From Bradyrhizobium aeschynomenes (lineage in GTDB: Bacteria > Pseudomonadota > Alphaproteobacteria > Rhizobiales > Xanthobacteraceae), in contig NZ_JABFDM010000002.1 in NCBI RefSeq assembly GCF_013178945.1, positions 248,001-312,000 on the forward strand: 64,000 nucleotides of DNA. Direction: 5' to 3'. The position numbers and the translations under genes were made by a program. Shown one piece after another: positions 52,568-61,526 of the stretch (the stretch's first letter is position 1; the number at the start of each line of letters is the position of its first letter). Below the pieces are notes generated by a model. The model was not told the origin of the DNA, ran no database searches, and saw nothing but the letters and a program-made list of their open reading frames with translations.

Positions 52568-52652
52568 CGTCATCGCGAGCGAAGCGACGCGATCCAGGGG
52601 CCGCACCCGGAGCTCTGGATTGCTCCGTCGCTGGCTCTCCTTGCAATGACGG
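52568..52652. repeat. family C repeat inside the transporter operon
   Basis: CGTCATCGCGAGCGAAGCGACGCGATCCAGG...CTCTGGATTGCTCCGTCGCTGGCTCTCCTTGCAATGACGG. Imperfect inverted repeat between the DppC- and DppDF-type genes; it contains no gene. Confidence 0.8.
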
Positions 52653-52667
52653 TGGAGAAATGAACGC

Positions 52668-54314
52668 ATGACCGACACCATCCTCGACATTGACAACCTC
52701 GTCGTCACCGTCGGCAAGACGAAGAACCCGAACGGCCCGCGCATCATCGACGGCGTTTCGATCAAGGTCGAAAAAGGCGAGACGCTGTGCGTCGTGGGCG
52801 AAAGCGGCTCCGGCAAATCGGTGACCTCGCTGACCACGATGGGCCTCTTGCCGAAGAACGCGCTCCACCCGGTTGGCGGGAGCGTCAAGCTGGTCGGCGA
52901 AGAGCTGCTCACCGCGAGCGACCGCCGTCTGCGCGAACTGCGCGCCACCAAGATGGCGATGATCTTCCAGGAGCCGATGACCGCGCTCAATCCGGTCGTG
53001 CCGGTCGGCCGCCAGATCGACGAGGTGTTGCGCGCGCATACGTCGCTCGATGCGCGAGCGCGGCGCAAGCGCATTCTCGACATGATGGAGCAGGTCCACC
53101 TGCCCGACGTCGAGCGCATTTTCGGCTCCTACCCGCACCGCCTTTCCGGCGGCCAGCGTCAGCGCATCATGATCGCGATGGCGCTCGTGCTGGAGCCAAA
53201 ACTCCTGATCGCCGACGAGCCGACCACCGCGCTCGACGTCACCACGCAGAAGCAGATCCTCTCCTTGATCCGCGAGCTGCAGCGCGATCACGGCACGGCG
53301 GTGCTGTTCATCACCCATGACATGGGCGTGGTCGCCGAGATCGCGGACCGTGTTGCGGTCATGCGCCAGGGCCGTCTGGTGGAGACCGGTGCGCTCGACA
53401 AGATCCTGCGCGCACCCGAAATGGACTACACGCGCAACCTGCTCGCCTCGGTACCGAGCCTGATCCCGCGGCCGCCGCGGCCCGACAGCACCGAGCCGGT
53501 GGTGCTGGAAACCAACGAGCTCGGCAAGGTCTATCGCGAGCGCTCTTTCCTGGGCAAAGCGCGCGAGGTCGTCGCTGCGCAGAACGTCACGATCACGCTG
53601 CGAAAAGGCCGCACGCTCGGCATCGTCGGGGAAAGCGGGTCGGGCAAATCCACGGTGGCGCGCTGCATCGTGCGCCTGATCGATCCGACCTCCGGCGGCG
53701 TCCGCCTCGCCGGCCACGAGATCTCGATCCTCACCCGCCGCCTGCTGCAGCCGCACCGCAAGCGCATCCAGATCGTGTTCCAGGATCCCTACCGCTCGCT
53801 CAATCCGCGCCTCACTGTCGGCGAGAGCATCGCCGAGGGGCCGATCAACTACGGCACCTCGCACGAGAAGGCGATGGCGCGGGCGCGCGAGCTGCTCGAA
53901 CTCGTCGGCCTTCCCGCCGACGCGATCTCGCGCTATCCGCACCAGTTCTCCGGCGGCCAGCGCCAGCGCATTGCGATCGCGCGCGCGCTGGCGCTCGATC
54001 CGGACGTGCTGGTGGCCGACGAGGCCGTCTCCGCGCTCGACGTCTCGGTGCAGGCCCAGGTGCTGGAACTGCTCGACGAGATCCAGCGCCGCCTCGGCAT
54101 CGCCATCCTGTTCATCACCCATGATCTGCGCGTCGCCGCGCAGATCTGCGACGAGGTCGTCGTGATGCAGAAGGGCCGTATCGTCGAGCAGGGCCCGGCC
54201 GGCGAGATCCTGACGCATCCGAAGGAGGCGTATACGAAGTCCCTGCTCGAAGCCGCCCCCGGCCGGAACTGGGATTTTGCCAACTTCCGGCCGGTCTCGG
54301 AGGCGGTGGCATAG
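52668..54314 (+). CDS. fused DppD-DppF ATPase of peptide ABC transporter
   Basis: 548 residues with two complete ABC ATPase domains. The first has Walker A GESGSGKS (44-51), signature LSGGQRQRI and Walker B LLIADEPTTAL. The second has Walker A GESGSGKS (about 321-328), FSGGQRQRIAIARAL and VLVADEAVSALD; here the usual DEP is DEA. A short oligopeptide-transporter C-terminal segment follows each (LIPRPPRP and the tail). One polypeptide thus supplies both motor subunits. Confidence 0.96.
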   Translation: MTDTILDIDNLVVTVGKTKNPNGPRIIDGVSIKVEKGETLCVVGESGSGKSVTSLTTMGLLPKNALHPVGGSVKLVGEELLTASDRRLRELRATKMAMIFQEPMTALNPVVPVGRQIDEVLRAHTSLDARARRKRILDMMEQVHLPDVERIFGSYPHRLSGGQRQRIMIAMALVLEPKLLIADEPTTALDVTTQKQILSLIRELQRDHGTAVLFITHDMGVVAEIADRVAVMRQGRLVETGALDKILRAPEMDYTRNLLASVPSLIPRPPRPDSTEPVVLETNELGKVYRERSFLGKAREVVAAQNVTITLRKGRTLGIVGESGSGKSTVARCIVRLIDPTSGGVRLAGHEISILTRRLLQPHRKRIQIVFQDPYRSLNPRLTVGESIAEGPINYGTSHEKAMARARELLELVGLPADAISRYPHQFSGGQRQRIAIARALALDPDVLVADEAVSALDVSVQAQVLELLDEIQRRLGIAILFITHDLRVAAQICDEVVVMQKGRIVEQGPAGEILTHPKEAYTKSLLEAAPGRNWDFANFRPVSEAVA

Positions 54315-54330
54315 CAGCGCCACCCACCGC

Positions 54331-54478
54331 CGTCATTCCGGGGCGTGCGCAGCACGAGCCCGGAATCCATACCCACAGGCGGGTGTAGGGATGTCGGCTG
54401 GTCGACGCGCGTGCTTCGCAACTCCTGCTCGTGGTTATGGATTCCGGGCTCATCGCTGCGCGATGCCCCGGAATGACG
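54331..54478. repeat. inverted repeat, family B
   Basis: CGTCATTCCGGGGCGTGCGCAGCACGAGCCCGGAATCCATA...GTTATGGATTCCGGGCTCATCGCTGCGCGATGCCCCGGAATGACGCG. Confidence 0.85.
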
Positions 54479-54611
54479 CGCGGAGATAGCTGGGCCAGAT
54501 CGGCGCGCCGCCATCGTGGCCCGCATGCAAAACGGCATCGCTCCTTCGCTTGCGCGGGCAGCAAAGCACAGTCTAACGTCGCCACTCCATCTCACGACCT
54601 GAGGCGAAGTA

Positions 54612-56117
54612 ATGACGCGCGTCGCGATCGGCGGCTTCCTGCACGAGACCAACACCTTCGCACCGACGAAAGCGGATTACGACGACTTCATGCATGGCGG
54701 CGGTCGCGCCTCCATCGCCGACGCCGCGAGCGTGATGACGACGATGCGCGGCATCAATGCCGGCCAGTCGGGCTTCATCGCGGTCGCCGAAGCCAACGGC
54801 TGGGAGATCGTGCCGACGATCGCCTGCGCGGCAAGCCCGTCGGCGCATGTCACCAAGGACGCGTTCGAGCGCATCACGACCGTGATGGTCGACCGGATCA
54901 AGGCGGCCCTCCCGCTCGACGGCGTCTATCTCGACCTGCACGGCGCGATGGTGCCCGAGCATTTCGACGACGGCGAAGGCGAGATCCTCGCGCGCGTGCG
55001 CAACGCGATCGGCCCCGATATGCCGCTGGTCGCGAGCCTCGATCTGCACGCCAACGTCACGCCCGAGATGATCGCGCATGCGGACGCGCTGATCGCCTAT
55101 CGCAAATATCCGCACACCGACATGGCCGACACCGGCCGCGCCTGCGCCGAGCATCTGGCGCTGCTGCTGCGCACGAAGCAGCCGCTGGCGAAAGCGTTCC
55201 GGCAGCTACCGTTCCTCATCCCGATCAGCTGGCAGTGCACCAACGACCAGCCCACCAAGGGCATCTACGAGAAGCTCGCGGCGTTGCAGAGCGAGGCCGT
55301 GCCGACGCTGTCCTTCGCGCCCGGTTTTCCCGCGGCCGACTTCGTGCATTGCGGCCCCAGCGTGTTCGCCTATGGCCGCACGCAGGCCGACGCGGACGCC
55401 GCTGCGGACGCGATCGCGGCGATCGTCACGGGCCACGAGGATGATTTCGACGGTCGCATCTACACGCCCGACGAGGGCGTGCGTCACGCGATGACGCTGG
55501 CGAAGACGGCGACCCGCCCGATCGTGATCGCCGACACCCAGGACAATCCCGGCGCCGGCGGTGATTCCGACACCACCGGCATGCTGCGCGCGCTGGTGCG
55601 CAACCGCGCCAGCCGTGCGGCGATCGGCATGATCTACGATCCGCAGGCCGCACTGGCCGCGCATGCCGCCGGCGAAGGCGCGACCATCACGCTGTCACTC
55701 GGCGGCAAGAGCGGCATTCCCGGCGACGCGCCGTTCGAGGAAAGCTTCATCGTCGAGACAATCTCCGACGGCCGCTTCACAGCGCCCGGCCCGTTCTACG
55801 GCGGCCGCAAGATGGAGATGGGCCCGTCGGCAGCCTTGCGCATCGGCGACGTCAGGGTCGTCGTCGCCTCGCACAAATCGCAACTCGCCGATCAGGAGAT
55901 GTACCGCTTCGTCGGCATCGAGCCGACCGAACAGGCGATCCTGGTCAACAAGAGCTCGGTGCATTTCCGCGCCGATTTCGAGCCCATCGCGGAGACGCTT
56001 CTGATCTGCGCAGCCCCCGGTGCGATGCCAGCCGATCCCTCCACCCTGCCCTGGACGCGCCTGCGTCCGGGCATTCGGCTGAAGCCGAACGGACCTGTGT
56101 TTGGAGGCGCGGGATGA
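54612..56117 (+). CDS. M81 family metallopeptidase (MlrC-like)
   Basis: 501 residues, full length. Family markers: IGGFLHETNTFAP at the N-terminus, VYLDLHGAMV, VASLDLHANVTPEM (metal-binding Asp and His), RKYPHTDMADTG, and the C-terminal FYGGRKMEMGPSAALR (MlrC C domain). MlrC in microcystin-degrading sphingomonads cleaves linearised microcystin products; most homologues have unknown substrates. No signal peptide. It follows the transporter genes and probably acts on imported peptides or amides. Confidence 0.92.
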   Translation: MTRVAIGGFLHETNTFAPTKADYDDFMHGGGRASIADAASVMTTMRGINAGQSGFIAVAEANGWEIVPTIACAASPSAHVTKDAFERITTVMVDRIKAALPLDGVYLDLHGAMVPEHFDDGEGEILARVRNAIGPDMPLVASLDLHANVTPEMIAHADALIAYRKYPHTDMADTGRACAEHLALLLRTKQPLAKAFRQLPFLIPISWQCTNDQPTKGIYEKLAALQSEAVPTLSFAPGFPAADFVHCGPSVFAYGRTQADADAAADAIAAIVTGHEDDFDGRIYTPDEGVRHAMTLAKTATRPIVIADTQDNPGAGGDSDTTGMLRALVRNRASRAAIGMIYDPQAALAAHAAGEGATITLSLGGKSGIPGDAPFEESFIVETISDGRFTAPGPFYGGRKMEMGPSAALRIGDVRVVVASHKSQLADQEMYRFVGIEPTEQAILVNKSSVHFRADFEPIAETLLICAAPGAMPADPSTLPWTRLRPGIRLKPNGPVFGGAG

Positions 56118-56202
56118 GTCGTTGTCGGATCCAGTCGAGGCCTCATGGTTCTCACCACACGTCTATCGAACCGACGTCCCTCACCTCGTGCGCTGCTTTC
56201 CA

Positions 56203-56318
56203 CCCTCATCCTGAGGAGCCCGCCCGATGGGCGGGCGTCTCGAAGGAGGAGGCCCCCGACCAGCTCGGCCTCATGGTTCGAGACGCCCGCCAAGGGGCGG
56301 GCTCCTCACCATGAGGGT
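56203..56318. repeat. inverted repeat, family D
   Basis: CCCTCATCCTGAGGAGCCCGCCCGATGGGCGGGCGTCTCGAAGG and a roughly inverted GGTTCGAGACGCCCGCCAAGGGGCGGGCTCCTCACCATGAGGG, between the M81 and M20D genes. Confidence 0.8.
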
Positions 56319-56392
56319 TGAGATTCGACACCGGCGCTGCACACCATTGCTCGCCTGACAATTTCTCTCTCCCGCTCAACTGGACAACATTC

Positions 56393-57556
56393 ATGCCCAC
56401 CATCGACCGCATCCAAGGCTACGCCGACGAGCTCACCGCCATCCGCCGCGACCTGCACGCCCATCCCGAGATCGGCTTCGAGGAGACGCGTACCTCCGGC
56501 ATCGTCGCCGAGAAGCTCGCGCAATGGGGCATCGAGGTGCACCGCGGCCTCGGCGGCACCGGCGTGATCGGCGTGCTCAAGGGCAAGGGCGATAACGGCA
56601 AGAAGATCGGCCTGCGCGCCGACATGGACGCGCTGCCGATGGAGGAGAACACCAACCTCCCCTGGCGCTCGACCATCCCCGGCCGTTTCCACGGCTGCGG
56701 CCATGACGGCCACACCACGATGCTGCTCGGCACCGCGCGCTATCTCGCCGAGACGCGCAATTTCGACGGCACCGTGCACTTCATCTTCCAGCCGGCCGAG
56801 GAAGGCCTCGGCGGTGCGCGGGCGATGATCAAGGACGGCCTGTTCCAGAAATTCCCCTGCGACGAGCTGTACGGCCTGCATAACGCGCCCGACCTGGAGC
56901 ATGGCGAGATCGCGATCCTCCCGGGCCCCGCGATGGCCGGTGCCGACTTCTTCGATATCAGAATCTCCGGCTATGGCGCCCATGGCGCGATGCCCGAGCG
57001 CTCGAAGGACGCGGTCGTGATCGCGACCAGCGTCGCGCAGGCCATCCAGACCATCGTGAGCCGCAACGTCGAGCCGCTGCAGGCCGCGGTGGTCTCCATC
57101 ACGCAGATCCATGCCGGCTCGGCCTACAACGTCATTCCGGGCGATGCCTGGCTGTGCGGCACCGTGCGCGCGTTCTCCGACAATGTCCGCGCGCTGGTGC
57201 GCGAGCGCATGCGCGCGATCTGCGCCGGCATGGCGGCGGCGTTCAACTGCGAGATCGACGTCGACATCCGCGACACGTTCAGCGTCCTGGTCAACCAGGA
57301 GGAGCAGTCCAAGGTCGTCGAGGAGGTCGCGCGCACCGTCGTCGAGCCGTCCAAGGTGCTGACGCGCTCGACACCGAAGATGGGCAGCGAGGACTTCGCC
57401 GACATGCTGCAGACCATCCCGGGCGCGTATTTCTGGGTCGGCCATGACGGCTCGGTGCCGGTGCACAATCCCGGCTACGTGCTCGACGACAAGATCCTGC
57501 CGATCGGCGCCAGCATGTTCGCGCGGATCATCGAGACGCGCTTGGCGGCCGCGTAG
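56393..57556 (+). CDS. M20D amidohydrolase (hippurate hydrolase-like)
   Basis: 387 residues from ATG 56393. Metal-binding motifs: LRADMDALPMEE, HGCGHDGHTTMLLG (Cys and His ligands), PAEEGLGGA (catalytic Glu), LHNAPDLEHG and GSEDFADMLQTIPGAYFW. M20D enzymes hydrolyse N-acyl amino acids, N-acetyl amino acids or indole-acetyl amino acid conjugates. Cytoplasmic. It lies between the M81 and amidase genes, all on the plus strand. Confidence 0.93.
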   Translation: MPTIDRIQGYADELTAIRRDLHAHPEIGFEETRTSGIVAEKLAQWGIEVHRGLGGTGVIGVLKGKGDNGKKIGLRADMDALPMEENTNLPWRSTIPGRFHGCGHDGHTTMLLGTARYLAETRNFDGTVHFIFQPAEEGLGGARAMIKDGLFQKFPCDELYGLHNAPDLEHGEIAILPGPAMAGADFFDIRISGYGAHGAMPERSKDAVVIATSVAQAIQTIVSRNVEPLQAAVVSITQIHAGSAYNVIPGDAWLCGTVRAFSDNVRALVRERMRAICAGMAAAFNCEIDVDIRDTFSVLVNQEEQSKVVEEVARTVVEPSKVLTRSTPKMGSEDFADMLQTIPGAYFWVGHDGSVPVHNPGYVLDDKILPIGASMFARIIETRLAAA

Positions 57557-57620
57557 ACGACTGACGCAAGTCAATGAGCGGGCCGGCAATTGAGACGAAC
57601 TTCGGCGACGGAGGACCAGC

Positions 57621-59042
57621 ATGCACAAGCCCGCTTCTGACGACGTCACCTCGCTGCACGATCTCTCCGCCGTCGACCTGATCGCCGGCTACCGCGCGCG
57701 CCAGTTCTCGCCATCCGAGGTGATGGACGATGTGCTGGCGCATATCGCGGCGTGGGAACCTGAGATCAAGGCCCTGTATCTGCTCGACGTTGACGCCGCG
57801 CGGGCCGCAGCCAAGGCGTCGACCGAGCGCTGGGCCAATGACGAGCCTGCCGGCGTCCTCGACGGCGTCCCGGCGACGGTGAAGGACAACATCGCCACCA
57901 AGGGCCAGCCGATGCCGCTCGGCGCGGCCAGCGTCACGCGCGCGCCGCTCGCGGCCGACGCGCCGCCGGTGGCGCGGCTGCGCGAAGCCGGCGCGATCAT
58001 CTTCGCCAAGACCACGATGCCCGATTACGGCATGCTGTCGTCGGGCCTGTCGAGCTTTCATCCGCTGACGCGCAATCCCTGGGATCTCCGGATGAACCCC
58101 GGCGGCTCCAGCGCCGGTGCAGGCGCCGCGGCGGCCGCGGGTTACGGCCCGCTGCATGTCGGCACCGACATTGGCGGCTCGATCCGGCTGCCGGCATCGT
58201 GGTGCGGCCTCGTCGGCCTCAAGCCGAGCTTCGGCCGCGTGCCGATCGACCCGCCCTATGTCGGCCGCGTGGCCGGTCCGATGACGCGCATCGTCGACGA
58301 TGCCGCGCTGATGATGAGCGTGCTGTCGAAGCCTGACCGCCGCGACGGCACCAGCCTGCCGCCGTCAGATCTGCACTGGAAGGTCGCGGAGAAGCCGGTG
58401 CGCAAGCTGCGCCTCGGCCTGATGCTCGACCTCGGCGGCGTCGGCCAGGCGCTCGAGGAGCCGGTGCGCGCGACGACGCTTGAGGCAGCCAAAGCGTTCG
58501 AGGATGCCGGCGCCGTGGTGACCGAGATCAAGGGCTTTCTGACGCGCGAAATGCTCGATGGCCTCGACAATTTCTGGCGTGCGCGGCTGTGGGACGATCT
58601 GGCGCGGCTCGCGCCCGAGGTGCGCGCGAAAACCCTGCCCTACATCCTGCAATGGGCCGAGCGCGGTGCGGCGCTGTCCGGCGTCGAGGTCGTCAGGGGA
58701 TTCAATGTCACGATGGCGCTGCGGGCGGCTGCCGCAAAGCTGTTCTGCGAGTACGACTACATCATTTCGCCGGTCTCACCCGGCGTGAAGTTTCCGGCCG
58801 AGTACGCCTCCCCCGTCAACGATCCGCAAGCACCGTTCGAGCACATCACCTACACCGTGCCGTGGAACATGTCGGAGAACCCGGCGATCTCCGTCAATGC
58901 CGGCTACGATTCCGACGGCTTCCCGATCGGCCTGCAGATCGTCGGCCGCCGCTTCGACGATGTCGGTGTGCTCGGCATGGCCAAGACGTTCGAAGGGTTG
59001 CGTGGCGAGCAGCGGCCGTGGCCGAAGGCTCCGCTCAAGTGA
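57621..59042 (+). CDS. amidase (amidase-signature family)
   Basis: 473 residues. The Ser-cisSer-Lys triad is Lys88 (TVKDNIATKG), Ser163 (GGSSAGAG) and nucleophile Ser187 (GTDIGGSIRLPA). The 24-residue spacing between the two serines matches the family. The substrate may be an aliphatic or aryl amide. It is the fourth amide-bond hydrolase in this region, 64 bp after the M20D gene. A second role, as in GatA, is unlikely because no GatB/C partners are present. Confidence 0.94.
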   Translation: MHKPASDDVTSLHDLSAVDLIAGYRARQFSPSEVMDDVLAHIAAWEPEIKALYLLDVDAARAAAKASTERWANDEPAGVLDGVPATVKDNIATKGQPMPLGAASVTRAPLAADAPPVARLREAGAIIFAKTTMPDYGMLSSGLSSFHPLTRNPWDLRMNPGGSSAGAGAAAAAGYGPLHVGTDIGGSIRLPASWCGLVGLKPSFGRVPIDPPYVGRVAGPMTRIVDDAALMMSVLSKPDRRDGTSLPPSDLHWKVAEKPVRKLRLGLMLDLGGVGQALEEPVRATTLEAAKAFEDAGAVVTEIKGFLTREMLDGLDNFWRARLWDDLARLAPEVRAKTLPYILQWAERGAALSGVEVVRGFNVTMALRAAAAKLFCEYDYIISPVSPGVKFPAEYASPVNDPQAPFEHITYTVPWNMSENPAISVNAGYDSDGFPIGLQIVGRRFDDVGVLGMAKTFEGLRGEQRPWPKAPLK

Positions 59043-59065
59043 AGCCTATCCACTGCGTCCTCCTC

Positions 59066-59143
59066 CGTCATTGCGAGCGCAAGCGAAGCAATCCAGAGTC
59101 TCGCCCACGACTCTGGATTGCTTCGCTTGCGCTCGCAATGACG
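59066..59143. repeat. 35-bp perfect inverted repeat, family C
   Basis: The arm at 59066-59100 (CGTCATTGCGAGCGCAAGCG...) is the exact reverse complement of 59109-59143, with an 8-nt loop. It is the most complete family C copy here; others are at 52568-52652 and 62198-62300. Confidence 0.9.
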
Positions 59144-59296
59144 GGGAGAGAGTGTGAACTCAATCACTGCTGCATCGCTTGCTGAGAGAGCAATGCTGCG
59201 CGCAGTGTTTTTGCCCGCCCTGCGGAATGTCATGCACACTTTGCGTTGGCCACGCGCTGAACTACTGTATCCCGATCGCCGATCTCAATTTTCGTC

Positions 59297-59398
59297 GTCA
59301 TTCCGGGGCGTGCGAAGCACGAGCCCGGAATCCATACTCACGATCGTGGTTATGGATTCCGGGCCTGCGCCAAAGAGGGCGCATCCCGGAATGACGGC
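59297..59398. repeat. inverted repeat, family B
   Basis: GTCATTCCGGGGCGTGCGAAGCACGAGCCCGGAATCCATA and an inverted arm GGTTATGGATTCCGGGCC...CATCCCGGAATGACGG, just before the enoyl-CoA hydratase gene. Confidence 0.85.
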
Positions 59399-59459
59399 GG
59401 AGATTGTGGCACGAGCAACCAACTAACAAACGCCACGACAACAACATCAGGAAACGCTC

Positions 59460-60350
59460 ATGGCCTACCAGACCATCCTCTATGACGTCGCCGACAAGAT
59501 CCTCACCATCACCTTGAACCGGCCCGAGAAGCTCAACGCCTTCACCGGCACCATGATGGAAGAACTGATCGACGCGTTCGATCGCGCCGACAAGGATGAC
59601 GGCGTCCGGGCGATCATCGTCACCGGATCGGGCCGCGCGTTCTGCGCGGGCGCGGATCTCTCCTCCGGTGCCGACACCTTCGATCGCGACGCCAAGCGCG
59701 GGCCGGTGAAGCGCCACGCCGATGGCCGCGTCGACTATTCCGACCCGCAGGTGCGCGACGGCGGCGGCCAGGTGACGTTGCGCATCTTCAAGTCGCTCAA
59801 ACCCGTCATCGCCGCCGTCAACGGCCCCGCCGTCGGCATCGGCGTCACCATGCAGCTCGCGATGGACATCCGCATCGCCTCGGAAGCCGCACGGTTCGGC
59901 TTCGTGTTCTCCCAGCGCGGCATCGTGCCGGAGGCGGCGTCGAGCTGGTTCCTGCCGCGCATCGTCGGCATCTCGCAGGCGCTGGAATGGTGCTACACCG
60001 GCCGCGTCTTCCCGGCGCAGGAGGCGCTGGCCGGCCGTCTCGTCAGCAAGGTGGTGCCGCCGGATGATCTGTTGCCGACCGCCCGCGCGCTGGCGCGCGA
60101 GATCGCCGACAAGACCGCGCCGGTGTCGATCGCGCTGATCCGCCAGATGATGTGGCGCATGATGGGCGCCGACGATCCGATGGAAGCCCACAAGATCGAC
60201 AGCCGCGGCATCTACGCACGCGGACGTTCCGATGACGTCAAGGAAGGCGTGGTGTCGTTCCTGCAGAAGCGTCCGGCGCAGTTCAAGAACACGGTGACGG
60301 CCGACATGCCGGACTACTTCCCGTGGTGGGATGAGCGGGAGTACAAGTAG
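59460..60350 (+). CDS. enoyl-CoA hydratase/isomerase family protein
   Basis: 296 residues. Crotonase fold: LNRPEKLNAFTGTM, oxyanion segment GRAFCAGADLSSGAD (about 60-74), NGPAVGIGVTMQLAMDIRIA (about 121-140) and GIVPEAASSWFLPR with a conserved Glu. An insert with DRDAKRGPVKRHADG extends the loop after the oxyanion segment. The C-terminus ends with a YFPWWDEREYK extension typical of a hydratase subgroup in Bradyrhizobium. It acts in beta-oxidation or a related CoA pathway. Confidence 0.92.
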   Translation: MAYQTILYDVADKILTITLNRPEKLNAFTGTMMEELIDAFDRADKDDGVRAIIVTGSGRAFCAGADLSSGADTFDRDAKRGPVKRHADGRVDYSDPQVRDGGGQVTLRIFKSLKPVIAAVNGPAVGIGVTMQLAMDIRIASEAARFGFVFSQRGIVPEAASSWFLPRIVGISQALEWCYTGRVFPAQEALAGRLVSKVVPPDDLLPTARALAREIADKTAPVSIALIRQMMWRMMGADDPMEAHKIDSRGIYARGRSDDVKEGVVSFLQKRPAQFKNTVTADMPDYFPWWDEREYK

Positions 60351-60385
60351 TAGTTATCGGCCACGCTCGCGCCACATATTCCGCT

Positions 60386-60522
60386 GTCGTCCCGGACAAG
60401 CGCGCGGCACGCGCGCGCCGATCCGGGATCCATAACCACAAGCGGCTGTTAGGCGAAGAACGACGTTCAAGGTGCCACAAGATAGATCACGCGGTATGGG
60501 TCCCGGCTCTAGGCCGGGACGA
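60386..60522. repeat. degenerate family B repeat plus GGGTCCCGG element
   Basis: 60386-60439 holds GTCGTCCCGGACAAGCGCG...GCGCGCCGATCCGGGATCCATAACC. 60495-60522 holds TATGGGTCCCGG...CCGGGACGAC, as at 12041-12068. Together they fill the gap between the convergent hydratase and oxidoreductase genes. Confidence 0.7.
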
Positions 60523-60548
60523 CACCGAGGGTGTGGAGCCTCAGTGCC

Positions 60549-61526
60549 TCACTCCATCACCAGGGCCACGCGGCCGATCGCCTTGCGGTCGATCAGGAGC
60601 CGCATCGCTGCAGCATAGTCCTCGAACGGCACCCGGTGCGACACGTTCGGCCGCAGCTTGCCCTGCTCGGCGAACTCGAGCAGCGCGGCCATGCGGCGCT
60701 CGCCCAGCGCGGGATCCTTGCGCACGGCCTCACCCGCGCGAACACCGAGCACGCTGGCGCCCTTCATCAGGATCAGGTTGGTACGCGCCAGTCCGATGCC
60801 GCCGGTGAAGCCGATGACCAGCAGCCGCGCGCCCCAGGCGATGCAGCGGACGCTGTTCTCGAACACCTCGCCGCCCACCGGATCGAACACGACATCGACG
60901 CCGCGTCCATCCGTGATGCGCTTGACCGCGTCGCGGAACGGCTCGCGCGCATACAGCACGAGATGATCGGCGCCGCGCGCACGGGCGACCGCAAGCTTCT
61001 CCTCGGATGACGCCGCGGCGATCACCGTGGCACCGAGCAGCTTGCCGAGCTCGACTGCGGCAAGGCCGACGCCGCCGCCGGCGCCATGCACCAGCAGCAT
61101 CTCGCCGTGCTTGAGCTGGGCACGATCGACCAGCGCATGATGCGCGGTGCCGTGCCCGGCGAGATAGGTCGCGCCCTCCGCATAGTCGAAGGTCGAGGGC
61201 AGCGGCGTGAGTTGACTCGCCGCGACCACCGCCTCCTCGGCATAGGCCCCGAAGCGCATCTTCACGATGACCTTGTCGCCAACCACGCGGTCAGACACGG
61301 CGGCACCGGTCTCCGTCACGTCGCCAGCGGCTTCCACCCCAGGTGTGAACGGCAGCTCCGGCTTCAGCTGATACTCGCCAGCCGCCATCAGGATGTCCGG
61401 GAAGTTGATGCCGGCGGCCCGGATCTTCACCCGCACCTCGCTTTGTCCCAGTGCGCGCGGCGGCAGCTCTTCGAGCCGCAATTTCTCCGGCGGCCCGAGC
61501 TCGCGGCAGACGATCGCCCGCGGCAT
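60549..61526 (-). CDS. quinone oxidoreductase (zinc-free MDR family)
   Basis: 325 residues from ATG 61526, which overlaps the upstream stop as TGATG. GroES-like N-terminal domain (AAGINFPDILMAAGEYQ) and a Rossmann domain with VHGAGGGVGLAAVELGK (about 144-160). No zinc-binding Cys/His set is present, as usual in the QOR/zeta-crystallin branch. It uses NADPH to reduce quinones or enones. It is translationally coupled to the isomerase gene before it. Confidence 0.93.
   Translation of the reverse strand: MPRAIVCRELGPPEKLRLEELPPRALGQSEVRVKIRAAGINFPDILMAAGEYQLKPELPFTPGVEAAGDVTETGAAVSDRVVGDKVIVKMRFGAYAEEAVVAASQLTPLPSTFDYAEGATYLAGHGTAHHALVDRAQLKHGEMLLVHGAGGGVGLAAVELGKLLGATVIAAASSEEKLAVARARGADHLVLYAREPFRDAVKRITDGRGVDVVFDPVGGEVFENSVRCIAWGARLLVIGFTGGIGLARTNLILMKGASVLGVRAGEAVRKDPALGERRMAALLEFAEQGKLRPNVSHRVPFEDYAAAMRLLIDRKAIGRVALVME

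Noticed and set aside
52668..54314. Possible frameshift joining two ATPase genes
   Set aside because: The frame is continuous with two complete ABC domains. DppD-DppF fusions are common, so this is a natural fusion.
52485..54323. 612-codon minus-strand frame opposite the fused ATPase gene
   Set aside because: Shadow frame; the plus-strand gene has two complete ABC domains.
57621..59042. Amidase gene as GatA of the aminoacyl-tRNA amidotransferase
   Set aside because: No gatB or gatC is nearby, and the context is peptide and amide catabolism.
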